This document shows positions 8,645 through 20,207 of a stretch of DNA of 64,000 nucleotides, piece by piece. The stretch is from contig JBGAHD010000004.1 of assembly GCA_044226395.1 (NCBI GenBank), forward strand, positions 62,001-126,000, written 5' to 3'. The notes below the pieces were generated by a model. That model was not told the DNA's origin, ran no database searches, and saw only the letters and a program-made list of their open reading frames with translations. Position numbers and translations under genes: made by a program. This DNA comes from JBGAHD01 sp044226395. GTDB lineage: Bacteria > Pseudomonadota > Gammaproteobacteria > Xanthomonadales > Ahniellaceae. Numbering within the stretch: the stretch's first letter is position 1; each line of letters starts with the position of its first letter.

Positions 8645-10644
<2,000 letters not shown>

Positions 10645-10645
<1 letters not shown>

Positions 10646-11313
10646 TGAATGCCTTGCGTCCCTTCGCCCCGCTCGCGCTCGTCGCGCTCACCGCGTTGTT
10701 GAGTGCTTGCGACGACACGCGTTTCGCCACCGATCTGGCCGAGACCACGCCTACCTGCGACGCCGACCTGTCCGGCACCTGGTTGATCGTCGACGAGGAC
10801 GATGTGCTCGGCGATTACCTGCGCGTCGATGACTCGTGCGCCATGACCCTGCTCACGCAGAAGAACGTCGAGGACGAGGAGGAAAGCCACCTCGCCACGG
10901 TCGCCATCCATCCCAACCTCGTGCGCGTCAAGCGCGATTTGATCCTGACGATCTCCGACGCCGACGCCAGCCGCGTTGATCGCATGGACGAACCCGACAA
11001 GAACGAACCGCCGCTCGATCCGCCGGGATTCCGCTACTACCGCGTCGAGGGCAAGGGCGATCGTTTGCGCATTCTCGGCGTCGATCATCGCGCGATCGCG
11101 CACGCCATCATCGATGCCAAGATCGAAGGTGACACGCGCAAGAAAGATCGCAATCTCACCAACTTCGTCACCGGCGACCGCGAAGCGATGCGCGCGCTCG
11201 CGGCCGAGCGCTGGCTGTTCCTGCGCGAGCGTCCGCTGGAACTGCGTCGCGTCGATCCCGCCACGCTGCCCGAACGCCTGCAACACGCGCTGCAAGGACC
11301 GTCCACGCCGTGA
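10645..11313 (+). CDS. Lipoprotein of unknown function in the liu cluster
   Basis: 222 residues starting in the overlap TGATG with the biotin carboxylase subunit and ending in an overlap with the HMG-CoA lyase start. The N-terminus is a lipoprotein signal with lipobox 'LLSAC'. The mature part opens 'DLSGTWLIVDEDD', resembling the start of small beta-barrel lipoproteins (lipocalin-like 'G.W' motif), and contains many acidic and basic residues. No enzyme motif is seen. The double overlap means that it is expressed with two cytoplasmic leucine-degradation enzymes, which is unexpected for an envelope protein. Confidence 0.8.
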
Positions 11314-12224
11314 GCGATTTCATCCGGGTGGTCGAAGTCGGACCGCGCGACGGGCTTCAGAACGAAGCGCGCGCGGTGCCGCACACGACCAAGATCGAAC
11401 TGATCGATCGTCTCGTGGCCACGGGCCTGGGCACGGTCGAGGTCACCAGCTTCGTCAGCCCCAAGTGGGTGCCGCAACTCGCCGACGCGCGCGAGGTGTA
11501 TGCGGGCATCGCCAAGCCCGAGGGCGTGCGCCTGCCCGTGCTCGTGCCCAATGTCGAGGGGCTCACGCGCGCCATGGCCGTGGGCGTGCGCGAGATCGCG
11601 GTGTTCACCGCCGCGTCGGAAGCGTTCAATCGTCGCAACATCAACGCGAGCATCGCGGAATCGCTCGAACGAATCGCGCCGGTCGTGGCCAGCGCGCGTC
11701 GCGATGGCCTGAGCGTGCGCGGCTATGTTTCGACCGTGCTCGGCTGTCCGTATCAGGGCGAAGTGCCGGTGGCCGAAGTGGCGCGCGTCGCGCGCGCGCT
11801 GCACGAGTTGGGCTGCTACGAAATCTCGCTCGGCGACACCATCGGCGTGGGCACGCCCACGCGCGCCGTCGCGATGCTGCGCGCTGTGGCCGACCACGTG
11901 CCGATGAACGCGCTCGCCGTGCATTTCCACGACACCTACGGCCAAGCGCTGGCGAATATCCTCGCTTGTCTCGAAGCCGGCGTGCGCGTGATCGATGCCT
12001 CGGTCGCGGGCCTCGGCGGTTGTCCGTATGCCGCCGGCGCCAGCGGCAATGTCGCCAGCGAAGATCTGGTGTACATGCTGCACGGCATGGGCCTGCGCAC
12101 GGGCGTCGATCTGGATAAGCTCGTCGCGGTCGGCGCCTGGATCAGCCAGACGTTGGAACGCGAATCCCAATCCAAAGCCGGCCGCGCGCTCGCGGCCCGC
12201 AAGAAAGCCGCCGCCAGTGCATGA
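11310..12224 (+). CDS. liuE: Hydroxymethylglutaryl-CoA lyase
   Basis: 304 residues; cleaves HMG-CoA to acetyl-CoA and acetoacetate, the last step specific to leucine. It begins 'VVEVGPRDGLQNEA', which holds the conserved Arg-Asp pair, has the metal-binding 'HFHDTYGQAL' and the family signature 'GLGGCPYAAGASGN' with the catalytic Cys. Start is GTG at 11310, overlapping the previous stop by four bases; its own TGA overlaps the next ATG (ATGA). Thus four genes from 8645 to 14368 are chained by overlaps. Confidence 0.95.
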   Translation: MSDFIRVVEVGPRDGLQNEARAVPHTTKIELIDRLVATGLGTVEVTSFVSPKWVPQLADAREVYAGIAKPEGVRLPVLVPNVEGLTRAMAVGVREIAVFTAASEAFNRRNINASIAESLERIAPVVASARRDGLSVRGYVSTVLGCPYQGEVPVAEVARVARALHELGCYEISLGDTIGVGTPTRAVAMLRAVADHVPMNALAVHFHDTYGQALANILACLEAGVRVIDASVAGLGGCPYAAGASGNVASEDLVYMLHGMGLRTGVDLDKLVAVGAWISQTLERESQSKAGRALAARKKAAASA

Positions 12225-14368
12225 CGACGAAGGCCATCGATCCCCTCGCCGACGCGCGCGCGGCGTTTCAACGCGGTGATCACGCCCAGGCCCTGCGCCT
12301 GGCCGAAGCCCTGCTTTCAAGCGCCGACGCGCCGACCGAAGCGCGCGTGCTCGCCGCCAATGCCGCGATCGCCGGCAAGTTTCACGAGCAGGCGATCACG
12401 CACCTGACGCCGCTGCTCGCGGCGCATCCGCACAATCCCGTGCTGCGCCGTTCGCTGTCGATGGCGCACAACAATCTCGGCGCGCGATTGCGACGCGAGT
12501 CCTTGAGCGCCGAAGCGCGCCAACGCGCGCGCGCCGCCTTCGACACCGCGCTGCTGATCTGGCCCGACAATCCGCAAGCGCAGTACAACCACGCGCGCGC
12601 ACGGCTCGACGCCGGCGATCGCGCCGCGCTGCACACCTTGCGCGAACTGCAAGCGCGTCAGGCCGAGGACGATGAGCTGCTGCTCGACTTGATCGAAGCC
12701 GAATCGCGCTTCGATCCCGCCGCCGCCGACGCGCGCCTCGACGACCTCGCGCGCGACGACACGCGCCTGGCGCGATTGCCGGCGCAAGCCTTCGCCAGCC
12801 TTGCCATCGCCAACGATCGCGGCGATCTGGCCGCGCGCGTGCTGACTTCGGTCGAAGGCACGACGCAGGCGACGGCCTTGTTCGATCTCGCGCAGCGCGC
12901 ATCCGAAGCCTGCGACGTCGATGCCGCGCGCGCGATTTTTCGGCACGCGGCGTTTCGTTGCGCGCAGCCCGGTCGCGCGTTCGATTTGCGCCATTGGATC
13001 GCGCATCGGTTGACGCTCGCGCCCGTGCACGACGATCTCGCGGCCTTGCGCGAGGCGCGCGCGACCTTCGATGAAAACCTGCGGCTGCTCGACGCCGAAC
13101 TCGACAAGCGCCTGCTGGCGCGACTCGATCCCGATCCGACCTCGCTGGCTTGGTGCAATTTCCTCCTGGCGTACCAAGGCGAGAACGATCTCGCCGCGCA
13201 AACGCGCTACGCCGAACTGAGCCAACGCGCCATGCAGACGTTTCGCCCACGCTGGGCCACGGCGCCCGTGCCGCCGCCGCGCGCGCGACCGCGCGTGGGT
13301 CTGTTGTCGCCGGGGTTTCGGCACTGCACCGTGGGGTCGTATTTCGGCCCGTGGGTTGGTGCTTTGCGCGCGGGCGGTTTCGAAGTGCTGGCCTTCGCGA
13401 TGGGCCCGGGGCTCGACGACACCACGGCCACAATCGGTCGCGACGCCGACGCGCTGATCCCGCTCGAAGCCGGTATCGTCGAAGCCATCGAGCAGCTACG
13501 CGACGCCGAACTCGATCTGCTGATCCTGCCCGACATCGGCATGGACGTGCGCGTTCAAGCGATCGCGGCGACGCGTTGCGCGCCGCGCCAGTGGGCCGCG
13601 TGGGGCCATCCCGTCACCACGGGCGCCACGACCATCGAAGCGTATCTCACGTGCGCGGCGATGGAACCGGACGACGCCGCCACGCACTATCGCGAACCCT
13701 TGTTGACCCTGCCCGGCATCGGCACGCGCTACGCGCGTCCAGGCACGATCGCGCCGCGTTCGCGCGAGAATCTGGGGCTTCCCGGCGGTCGTCATCTGTA
13801 TCTGGTGCCGCAATCGGCCTTCAAGATTCATCCGGACAACGACGCGGTCTACACCGAACTGCTGCGGCGTGATCGCGACGCGACCTTGGTGTTCTTCCTC
13901 GACCCGCGTCGCGGCGCCGATGCGCGGCTGGCGCGTCGGTTGCGTCACGCGGCCTTGAGTGCCTCGGTCGATCCCGAGCGCGCGCGGCATTTTTTGCCTT
14001 ACACCTCGCGTGAAGGTTTTCTGCAGGTGTGCGCGGCCTGCGACGTGATGCTCGATACCTTGCATTGGTCGGGCGGCAATACCGCGCTCGATGCCCTGCA
14101 CGCGCGCTTGCCCATCGCCACCCTGCCCGGCCGCTTCATGCGCGGTCGGCAGAGCACGGCCATGCTCGAAATGATGGGCCTGCGCGAGCCATGCGTGGCG
14201 GGCGATATCCCGACTTTGGTCACCCGCGCCATCGATCTGGCGACCAGCGCGCGCGAAGCGGCGCGTCGCGGCATCGACGCGGGCCTGGGTCAGGTCTTCG
14301 CGCGCGCCGAGCCCTTGACGGCCCTGGTCGAGCACGTCCGCGCCGCGCTGAGCCGACCCCAGGCGTGA
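12221..14368 (+). CDS. TPR protein with O-GlcNAc-transferase-like (SPINDLY-type) domain
   Basis: 715 residues. The N-terminal half is helical with weak tetratricopeptide-like repeats (e.g. 'ARAAFQRGDHAQALRLAEAL'). From about residue 355 the chain matches the C-terminal catalytic region of OGT/GT41 glycosyltransferases: 'RVGLLSPGFRHCTVGSYFGPW', 'QWAAWGHPVTTGATTIEAYL', 'YLVPQSAFKIHPDND', and the sugar-nucleotide site 'WSGGNTALDALHARLPI' followed by 'GRFMRGRQSTAML'. Bacterial members glycosylate proteins, but the acceptor here is unknown. It is coupled by ATGA to HMG-CoA lyase, an odd partner. The upstream half is divergent and its repeat number uncertain. Confidence 0.85.
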   Translation: MTTKAIDPLADARAAFQRGDHAQALRLAEALLSSADAPTEARVLAANAAIAGKFHEQAITHLTPLLAAHPHNPVLRRSLSMAHNNLGARLRRESLSAEARQRARAAFDTALLIWPDNPQAQYNHARARLDAGDRAALHTLRELQARQAEDDELLLDLIEAESRFDPAAADARLDDLARDDTRLARLPAQAFASLAIANDRGDLAARVLTSVEGTTQATALFDLAQRASEACDVDAARAIFRHAAFRCAQPGRAFDLRHWIAHRLTLAPVHDDLAALREARATFDENLRLLDAELDKRLLARLDPDPTSLAWCNFLLAYQGENDLAAQTRYAELSQRAMQTFRPRWATAPVPPPRARPRVGLLSPGFRHCTVGSYFGPWVGALRAGGFEVLAFAMGPGLDDTTATIGRDADALIPLEAGIVEAIEQLRDAELDLLILPDIGMDVRVQAIAATRCAPRQWAAWGHPVTTGATTIEAYLTCAAMEPDDAATHYREPLLTLPGIGTRYARPGTIAPRSRENLGLPGGRHLYLVPQSAFKIHPDNDAVYTELLRRDRDATLVFFLDPRRGADARLARRLRHAALSASVDPERARHFLPYTSREGFLQVCAACDVMLDTLHWSGGNTALDALHARLPIATLPGRFMRGRQSTAMLEMMGLREPCVAGDIPTLVTRAIDLATSAREAARRGIDAGLGQVFARAEPLTALVEHVRAALSRPQA

Positions 14369-14498
14369 CCGCGGCCCCGCGCCGCGAAGTTTGACAAGTT
14401 TCGATTGCACCGGCCTGGTGCCGGGCATATTCTCGCCGACAAGGATGAATGCCGCGGCAAGTCACGGATGACCATCGCGCGGCTGACGGGGGCTTGCG

Positions 14499-17102
14499 AT
14501 GAAAGGCAGCGTCAGCGAAGGGCGTGAACGGGTGTCGGTCGAGCCCAGTCTCGACACGGCGCGCGATCAGCTGCGCGCGGCCCTGCACGAAGTCATCATG
14601 CGCCTGCCCGCCGACAGCGACAGCGCGCGCCGTCTGCGCCGCGTCGCCGACGGCATCGAAACCCTGATGCGCGTGGCCGACGCCACCCAGCAGCGCCTGC
14701 GCAGCCTGCTCGACGCCATGCCCGACGCGGTCACCGTGCACGATGCCCAGGGCCGCATCCTCGACGCCAACCTCACCGCCGCCCAGGTCTACGGCTACGC
14801 GCTCGAGCAGCTCAAGCGCATGGACGTGCTCGACCTCAACCCCGATCTGTCGCCGCAGCACATGGAGCAAGTGGTCGACACCGCCAAGCTCGGTCAAACG
14901 GTGACGATCGAAACCACGAACGTCCATGGCGATGGTCATCGCTTTCCGGTCGAAGTGCATTCGAACGTCTATCGCGAGGGCGAGGATCTGCGCATCGTCG
15001 CGATCGCGCGCGATGTCTCGTTGCGTCATCAAGCCGAGTTCGCGCTGCGCAGCTCCGAGGAACGCTATCGCCGGCTGCTCGACGCCGTCGATCAAGGCAT
15101 CCTGGTGCAGGACTGGCACAGCCGCATCGTTTCCGCCAATGGCGCCGCCGCGCGCTTTCTCGGCGTCAGCGTCGAGCAACTGCTGCGCGATGGCATCGAC
15201 CCCGCGGTGTGGACCGCGGTCGATGATCAAGGTCGCCCACTCGGCGTGAGCGATCTGCCGGGAGCGCGGGCGTTGCGCACGGGCGAGGTGATCAGCTCGA
15301 CCTTGATTGGCCTTTCGACCAAGCATTTTCACGGCTTTCGCTGGTTCAGCGTGACCTCGGTGCCGCAGTTCCTGCAAGGCGCCGATCGGCCGTTTCAAGT
15401 GATCTCGGTGTTCGGCGACGTCACCGATCTGAAGCGCCAGTCCGAGCAATTCGAGCAGACGCAATCGTTGGCGCATATCGGCGGCTGGGAGATGACCATG
15501 CCCGGCCGACACATGCACTGGAGCGCCGAGATCTATCGCCTGCTCGAAGTCGCGCGCGATGCCTTTCCCGACTGGCAGACCTTGATGGACTGCTTCGCGC
15601 CCGGCGATGCCGCGCGCCTGCGCGCCGCGGTTGATCGCGCGCTGGCCGAGCGCGAACCCTTCGACCTGGAACTGCAACTCGGCCCGCGCATGCTGCGCCG
15701 CTGGGTGCGCGTGATCGGTCATCCGCGCGTGCATGCGGGCCGCGCGCAAACCGTCACCGGTACGATTCAGGACATCACCCTGCGTCGCACGCAAGAAGAA
15801 CAATTGCGTCGACAAGCACTGACGGATCAACTCACGGGCCTCGCCAATCGCGGTGCCTTATTGCGTGCGCTGGGCGACGCGCTCGATCGCGCGCAGCCGG
15901 GTCAAGGTCCGGCCTTGCTCTATGTCGATCTCGATCGCTTCAAGGTGATCAACGATCTGCTCGGCCACGGCGCCGGTGATGGTCTGTTGATTGCCGCCGC
16001 GCAACGGCTCAAGGACGTCGCCGGCGGCGATGCCCTCGTCGCGCGTTTCGGCGGCGACGAGTTCATGGTTCTGCTGCCGTGGTCGGAAGACCCCAGCCTC
16101 CCCGAACAACTGGCCGAACGCATCACCGAAGGCTTTTCGCGTCCGTTCGAATACGCGGCCGAGGAATTCACCATCACCACCTCGGTCGGCGTCGCGCACT
16201 ATCCCGAAGACGGCGCCACCATCCAGCAACTGATCAACCACGCCGACGCCGCGATGTTCGAGGCCAAACGTCGCGGTCGCAACAAGTGGCAGCACTTCTC
16301 GCCGCAACTCGCGCGCTCGCTCACCGATCGCTTGCTGATCGAGACCCAACTGCGCCGCGCGCTCGACAACAACGAGTTCTATCTCGCCTTCCAACCCCAG
16401 GTCGATCTGGAAACCGGCGGCATCATGGGCGCGGAAGCGCTGTTGCGCTGGCGCAGCCGCTTGCTGGGCGAAATGAACCCCGGCATCTTCATCGCGCACG
16501 CGGAGAACACCGGCGACATTGTCCGCATCGGCGCCTGGGTCATTCGCGAAGCGTGTCGGCAAATGCGCGAATGGCAGCAATTGGGCCTGAACATTCCGAA
16601 GATCGCGGTCAACGTCAGCTATCGCCAGTTCTTGAACGAAAGCCTGCCCGAAGTCATTCGCGCCGCGCTCGCCGAATTCGAACTGCCCGGCCACGCGCTC
16701 GAAATCGAACTCACCGAACGCGTGCTGGTCGAGGACGTACCCGACACAAAGCAAACCTTCAACGAACTGCGCGAGATCGGCGTCAATCTCGTGATCGACG
16801 ATTTTGGCGAAGGCTATTCCGCGTTGAGTTATTTGCGACAGTTCCCCTTCAACGGCCTCAAGATCGGCCACAAGTTCATGCACGGCGTGCCCGAGAACGG
16901 CGCCGACGCCGCGATCTGCAAAGCCATCGTCAACATCGCCCAAAGCCTGGGCCTGTTCGTCATCGCCGAAGGCGTGGAGTCCGAGCAGCAACGACGCTAT
17001 TTGATCTCGCACGGCGCGCGCCTGGCGCAGGGCTTCTTGTTCTCGCGCCCGGTATCTGCGGCGGAAATTCTCCAGTACGCGCAACGCTTCCCGGCGCCTT
17101 GA
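14499..17102 (+). CDS. PAS-PAS-PAS GGDEF-EAL cyclic-di-GMP protein
   Basis: 867 residues, no membrane segment. After a helical N-terminus there are PAS domains at roughly residues 65-185, 188-300 and 325-430, a GGDEF domain with intact GGDEF at 518-522 and an EAL domain with intact EAL at 646-648. Other EAL residues are present: 'VNVSYRQF' (Asn), 'IELTERV' (Glu), 'DDFGEGYSAL', 'IAEGVE' and 'AQGFLFSRP'. Two deviations: 'LKIG' replaces the usual 'LKID', although the catalytic Lys stays, and no RxxD inhibitory site precedes GGDEF. It is likely bifunctional or mainly a phosphodiesterase; activity cannot be settled from sequence. It stands alone. Confidence 0.92.
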   Translation: MKGSVSEGRERVSVEPSLDTARDQLRAALHEVIMRLPADSDSARRLRRVADGIETLMRVADATQQRLRSLLDAMPDAVTVHDAQGRILDANLTAAQVYGYALEQLKRMDVLDLNPDLSPQHMEQVVDTAKLGQTVTIETTNVHGDGHRFPVEVHSNVYREGEDLRIVAIARDVSLRHQAEFALRSSEERYRRLLDAVDQGILVQDWHSRIVSANGAAARFLGVSVEQLLRDGIDPAVWTAVDDQGRPLGVSDLPGARALRTGEVISSTLIGLSTKHFHGFRWFSVTSVPQFLQGADRPFQVISVFGDVTDLKRQSEQFEQTQSLAHIGGWEMTMPGRHMHWSAEIYRLLEVARDAFPDWQTLMDCFAPGDAARLRAAVDRALAEREPFDLELQLGPRMLRRWVRVIGHPRVHAGRAQTVTGTIQDITLRRTQEEQLRRQALTDQLTGLANRGALLRALGDALDRAQPGQGPALLYVDLDRFKVINDLLGHGAGDGLLIAAAQRLKDVAGGDALVARFGGDEFMVLLPWSEDPSLPEQLAERITEGFSRPFEYAAEEFTITTSVGVAHYPEDGATIQQLINHADAAMFEAKRRGRNKWQHFSPQLARSLTDRLLIETQLRRALDNNEFYLAFQPQVDLETGGIMGAEALLRWRSRLLGEMNPGIFIAHAENTGDIVRIGAWVIREACRQMREWQQLGLNIPKIAVNVSYRQFLNESLPEVIRAALAEFELPGHALEIELTERVLVEDVPDTKQTFNELREIGVNLVIDDFGEGYSALSYLRQFPFNGLKIGHKFMHGVPENGADAAICKAIVNIAQSLGLFVIAEGVESEQQRRYLISHGARLAQGFLFSRPVSAAEILQYAQRFPAP

Positions 17103-17111
17103 GAGCACCGG

Positions 17112-20100
17112 TTAGATCCAAAGACTGACAAAGGGCATCAACGTGTGCTGCGTCCACTCGCGCATGCCTGGCAGGAACGCGAGCCAGAGGCCGAGGGCCG
17201 TGGCCACGACCGGCGCGACAAGATAAGTCGCCAATTGCCCGCCGAAGTGGAACCCCGAGTTGGCGCAGAACGCCGCGGAGGCAAGTTTCTCGCGCTCGAT
17301 CCGCACCACGGTGAAATGCATCAGCACCGTGCTGCCGATCAGCAACAGGGCCGCGCACGTCAACAGCACGCCCTGCATCGGCAACGGACACGACCACACC
17401 GCGAGCATCACCACCAGCGGCAAAATCAGGCCGAGGATGCTGTGCCACCGCGCGATTAGTATTGCCGCACCCAACACTTGACGCACGCGGCGCAATTGCC
17501 CCAGACGGGGTACCACAGCGAGCCACGGCCATTGCGGATCGGGCCCGGCCGCGAACGGCGTGCTGTACCGCTGAAGCGCCCGCAGACCGACCCACTGCTG
17601 GGGAATCGCCGCGTCAACATCGCCGATCGTTGACATCAATAGATCAGTCACGCGATGGACCTTGGAGTTGGCGGCGATCTGCAGCGCGAAGTTGCCGAGC
17701 AGCATGCCGCCCAGCAAGATCGAAATCGCCCACGAGATCCCGTTTTCGCCCATGGGGTGTCGATAGGGCAAGGTCGACCAGGCGGCGTATCCAAACACTG
17801 CCAGTCCGACCACCGCAGAGGCTTGGACTGAGCGCCTTTTCCAATCAGATTCGAACAGATACATCTGGCTAGGTAATAGCCACCGCTTGGCCTCGATCAC
17901 GGCATCACATCGACGCCGGTAGAGTCGGAAAAGAGTCGCGGAGGCGAACAGACAAAGCGCGGCCGCGTTGTAGATCGACAGACCCGTGCGCATTGGCACA
18001 TCATCGGTGCAAACGAGAATGAAAATGCCGAGTGCCGCCAAGCCCAATGACGTAGCGCGCATCTTGTCATCACTCTCACTTCCCCAACGGAATGCCTTCG
18101 ACAAGCACAATCGCCATACTCGTTGCTCGATCAGAAGTAGCAAGGCCACCAGCGAGAACGCCACCAAACCCCGCAGTGTATTCTCATGCCGCCGCTGCGA
18201 ATCAGTGGAGCTTTCCCATGAGCCCCACAGGCCAGCGCGAGTCACGAGGTAGCGTGGCGGAACATCTTCCTCCTTGCGAGATTCGCCGGCGCTGGTTTGC
18301 TTATTTTCGACCAGATGCCCACTGAGCACCGCGAAGTAACCCGCCGCGTCATCAGTCGCAAAACGCATACGAAAATTCTGCGTTCCTGCATCGAGAGCCG
18401 TGTTCGCGAAGACCCATGCTCCACGCAAGTCGTCCATGTAGTCTGGGTGTGCTAAGAGTTCGTCGGATTCGGGAAACACCAGCAGCGCACCTGGCGCCCA
18501 TTTGCGCAACTGGCGCGCGACGTACAACTGATCGCGCACATCGGTCATCCTAATCCAGATCACCGACTTTCCGATCGCCGATCGCCACAGGTGTTCGAGC
18601 GCCATGCTATCGACCTTGGCGGTCAGCGCCTGACTAAAGCGAGACGGGAATTCGCTGCCGACATCATGATTGAGTGCAAGCTCGGCGTCGGGCAAGAGAG
18701 CGCGAACGCGTTCGTTCTTGATGTCTTCGTGCTTGTCACCCAGCGTTGTCTCCCAGATATTTGGCGGTACTCGTAGTTGATCGACGTCTTCGTCGAAAAC
18801 GCCGGAGAAGCCCCATTCTGAGTTCTCGGCCACGTCCAGGACCTGCTTGAGGTCAATCGCGCCAAGCGCCTTCGCAAGAGCATCGCACTTGTCGATCTCG
18901 GACCAAGCGTGCATTGGCTCGAATTTGGGAGAGTTCTCCATTTTTACTAGGTCCGGTGCGCTACGACACAGAACCTTGTCCGGCGACTTTGGCACATGCG
19001 CAAAAGTCAACCCCAAGGTCAGATTGCTGTTCGCGTTGATCGTCGGCGAGTCGACGACAAGCATCGATGGGAGCAAGTCCTTCAATCGCCGACTCACCTG
19101 GATCAGGCCAGTGAGGCTGCCCGAAACGCCGGGCCCGATGAGCACGACTGGCTCGTGTGCAGGCGGCGAATCATGATCTCCTTGATCGACCGGTGCCTGT
19201 TGGGACGCCGCGCGAAGCGCGGCCTGAATTAACGCGTTGGGCTCCACGCCGAAACTCAAGCGCTCGGGCACCAGATACATGGCTAGCAAGTCGATGCAGA
19301 AAGGGTCGACGTTCTTTCCACATGCCTCCGTACCGTGCCTCGTGCGTCGCATCACGATCAGTCCGTACTCGCCACGGGGCAGCAGCGGAACGATGCCGTC
19401 GTCGGATCGCGCTTTCGCATCGCTCGAAACTGGAGGGGTCAACCCGGGGCAATGGCGCGGATCGCGGCAAAGCATCGCGACCGCATCGCGTCCATCGCGA
19501 CAGTATTGTCGACCTTCGCGTAGCTGCGCTCTCGTCAGCTTTGCGCCATCGATGGAGAGCGGATCGCCCGCGTCGAGATCGAACACCGACTCGATCAACT
19601 CGCACCGATGCCACGCTTGCAATTGCGGTTGGCTTGGTTGCGGTCTCAACAGCACGTCCTCTTCGATCTTGTTCGGATCGGTGACGCGCCAGGGATAGAC
19701 ATAGCGTGAGAACTGGTAGTTGGCCGTGGCGCCCGCCTGAATCAGCGCGGCCACGACCAAGTCGAAGCTGCGTCGCAGCCTTGGCACGCGCGGATCGGGC
19801 ACCGCAACGACGAAAGCTTTCACGTGCGCCTCCGGCCCGTAGTAGCGGCGCAGATCGTCGCGCGGATCGAGTTGCACGGGGGCGCCGGGTGCGCCCATGC
19901 CATCGCCCTTGTGAGCGAGGGTTTCAATCGCGCGTGCCAGACGTTCCCACGGCGCAGGATCGACCGACAACACGCCCCTCACTTCCGTGGTGCCGTGGTT
20001 CGCGATGAACTCACGCAGCGCCTCGGTTTCGCCCTGAAGTGCCTGGCTGGCGCTGGCGAGGTTGGCGGCATGCTGCCCGCCCGCATCGACCGTGCGCAGT

Positions 20101-20204
20101 AGCGCCCAGCATTCGCTGCCGGGCGCGCACGCATCGTCCGCCATCGCGACACGCGCGAAGGCGCAGCCCAGGACTACCGACAGGACCCACCAGGGCGCGC
20201 GCAT
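17112..20204 (-). CDS. Large secreted-domain / multi-TM membrane protein, unknown
   Basis: 1030 residues. An N-terminal signal peptide ends near 'ARVAMADD'. About 650 residues of extracytoplasmic sequence follow, then about eight hydrophobic segments from residue 676 to the end (e.g. 'GLVAFSLVALLLLIEQ', 'WAISILLGGMLLGNFAL'). Within the soluble part, segments such as 'EPVVLIGPGVSGSLTGLIQ' (near 351) and 'GKSVIWIRMTDVRDQLYVARQL' look like alternating beta/alpha units of a periplasmic-binding-like fold; this is a weak impression only. Base composition between about 17.9 and 19.3 kb is visibly less GC-biased than the neighbours. It is the last gene of the caspase/amidase operon, 3 bases after the lipoprotein stop. 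Confidence 0.75.
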   Translation of the reverse strand: MRAPWWVLSVVLGCAFARVAMADDACAPGSECWALLRTVDAGGQHAANLASASQALQGETEALREFIANHGTTEVRGVLSVDPAPWERLARAIETLAHKGDGMGAPGAPVQLDPRDDLRRYYGPEAHVKAFVVAVPDPRVPRLRRSFDLVVAALIQAGATANYQFSRYVYPWRVTDPNKIEEDVLLRPQPSQPQLQAWHRCELIESVFDLDAGDPLSIDGAKLTRAQLREGRQYCRDGRDAVAMLCRDPRHCPGLTPPVSSDAKARSDDGIVPLLPRGEYGLIVMRRTRHGTEACGKNVDPFCIDLLAMYLVPERLSFGVEPNALIQAALRAASQQAPVDQGDHDSPPAHEPVVLIGPGVSGSLTGLIQVSRRLKDLLPSMLVVDSPTINANSNLTLGLTFAHVPKSPDKVLCRSAPDLVKMENSPKFEPMHAWSEIDKCDALAKALGAIDLKQVLDVAENSEWGFSGVFDEDVDQLRVPPNIWETTLGDKHEDIKNERVRALLPDAELALNHDVGSEFPSRFSQALTAKVDSMALEHLWRSAIGKSVIWIRMTDVRDQLYVARQLRKWAPGALLVFPESDELLAHPDYMDDLRGAWVFANTALDAGTQNFRMRFATDDAAGYFAVLSGHLVENKQTSAGESRKEEDVPPRYLVTRAGLWGSWESSTDSQRRHENTLRGLVAFSLVALLLLIEQRVWRLCLSKAFRWGSESDDKMRATSLGLAALGIFILVCTDDVPMRTGLSIYNAAALCLFASATLFRLYRRRCDAVIEAKRWLLPSQMYLFESDWKRRSVQASAVVGLAVFGYAAWSTLPYRHPMGENGISWAISILLGGMLLGNFALQIAANSKVHRVTDLLMSTIGDVDAAIPQQWVGLRALQRYSTPFAAGPDPQWPWLAVVPRLGQLRRVRQVLGAAILIARWHSILGLILPLVVMLAVWSCPLPMQGVLLTCAALLLIGSTVLMHFTVVRIEREKLASAAFCANSGFHFGGQLATYLVAPVVATALGLWLAFLPGMREWTQHTLMPFVSLWI

Positions 20205-20207
20205 GAT

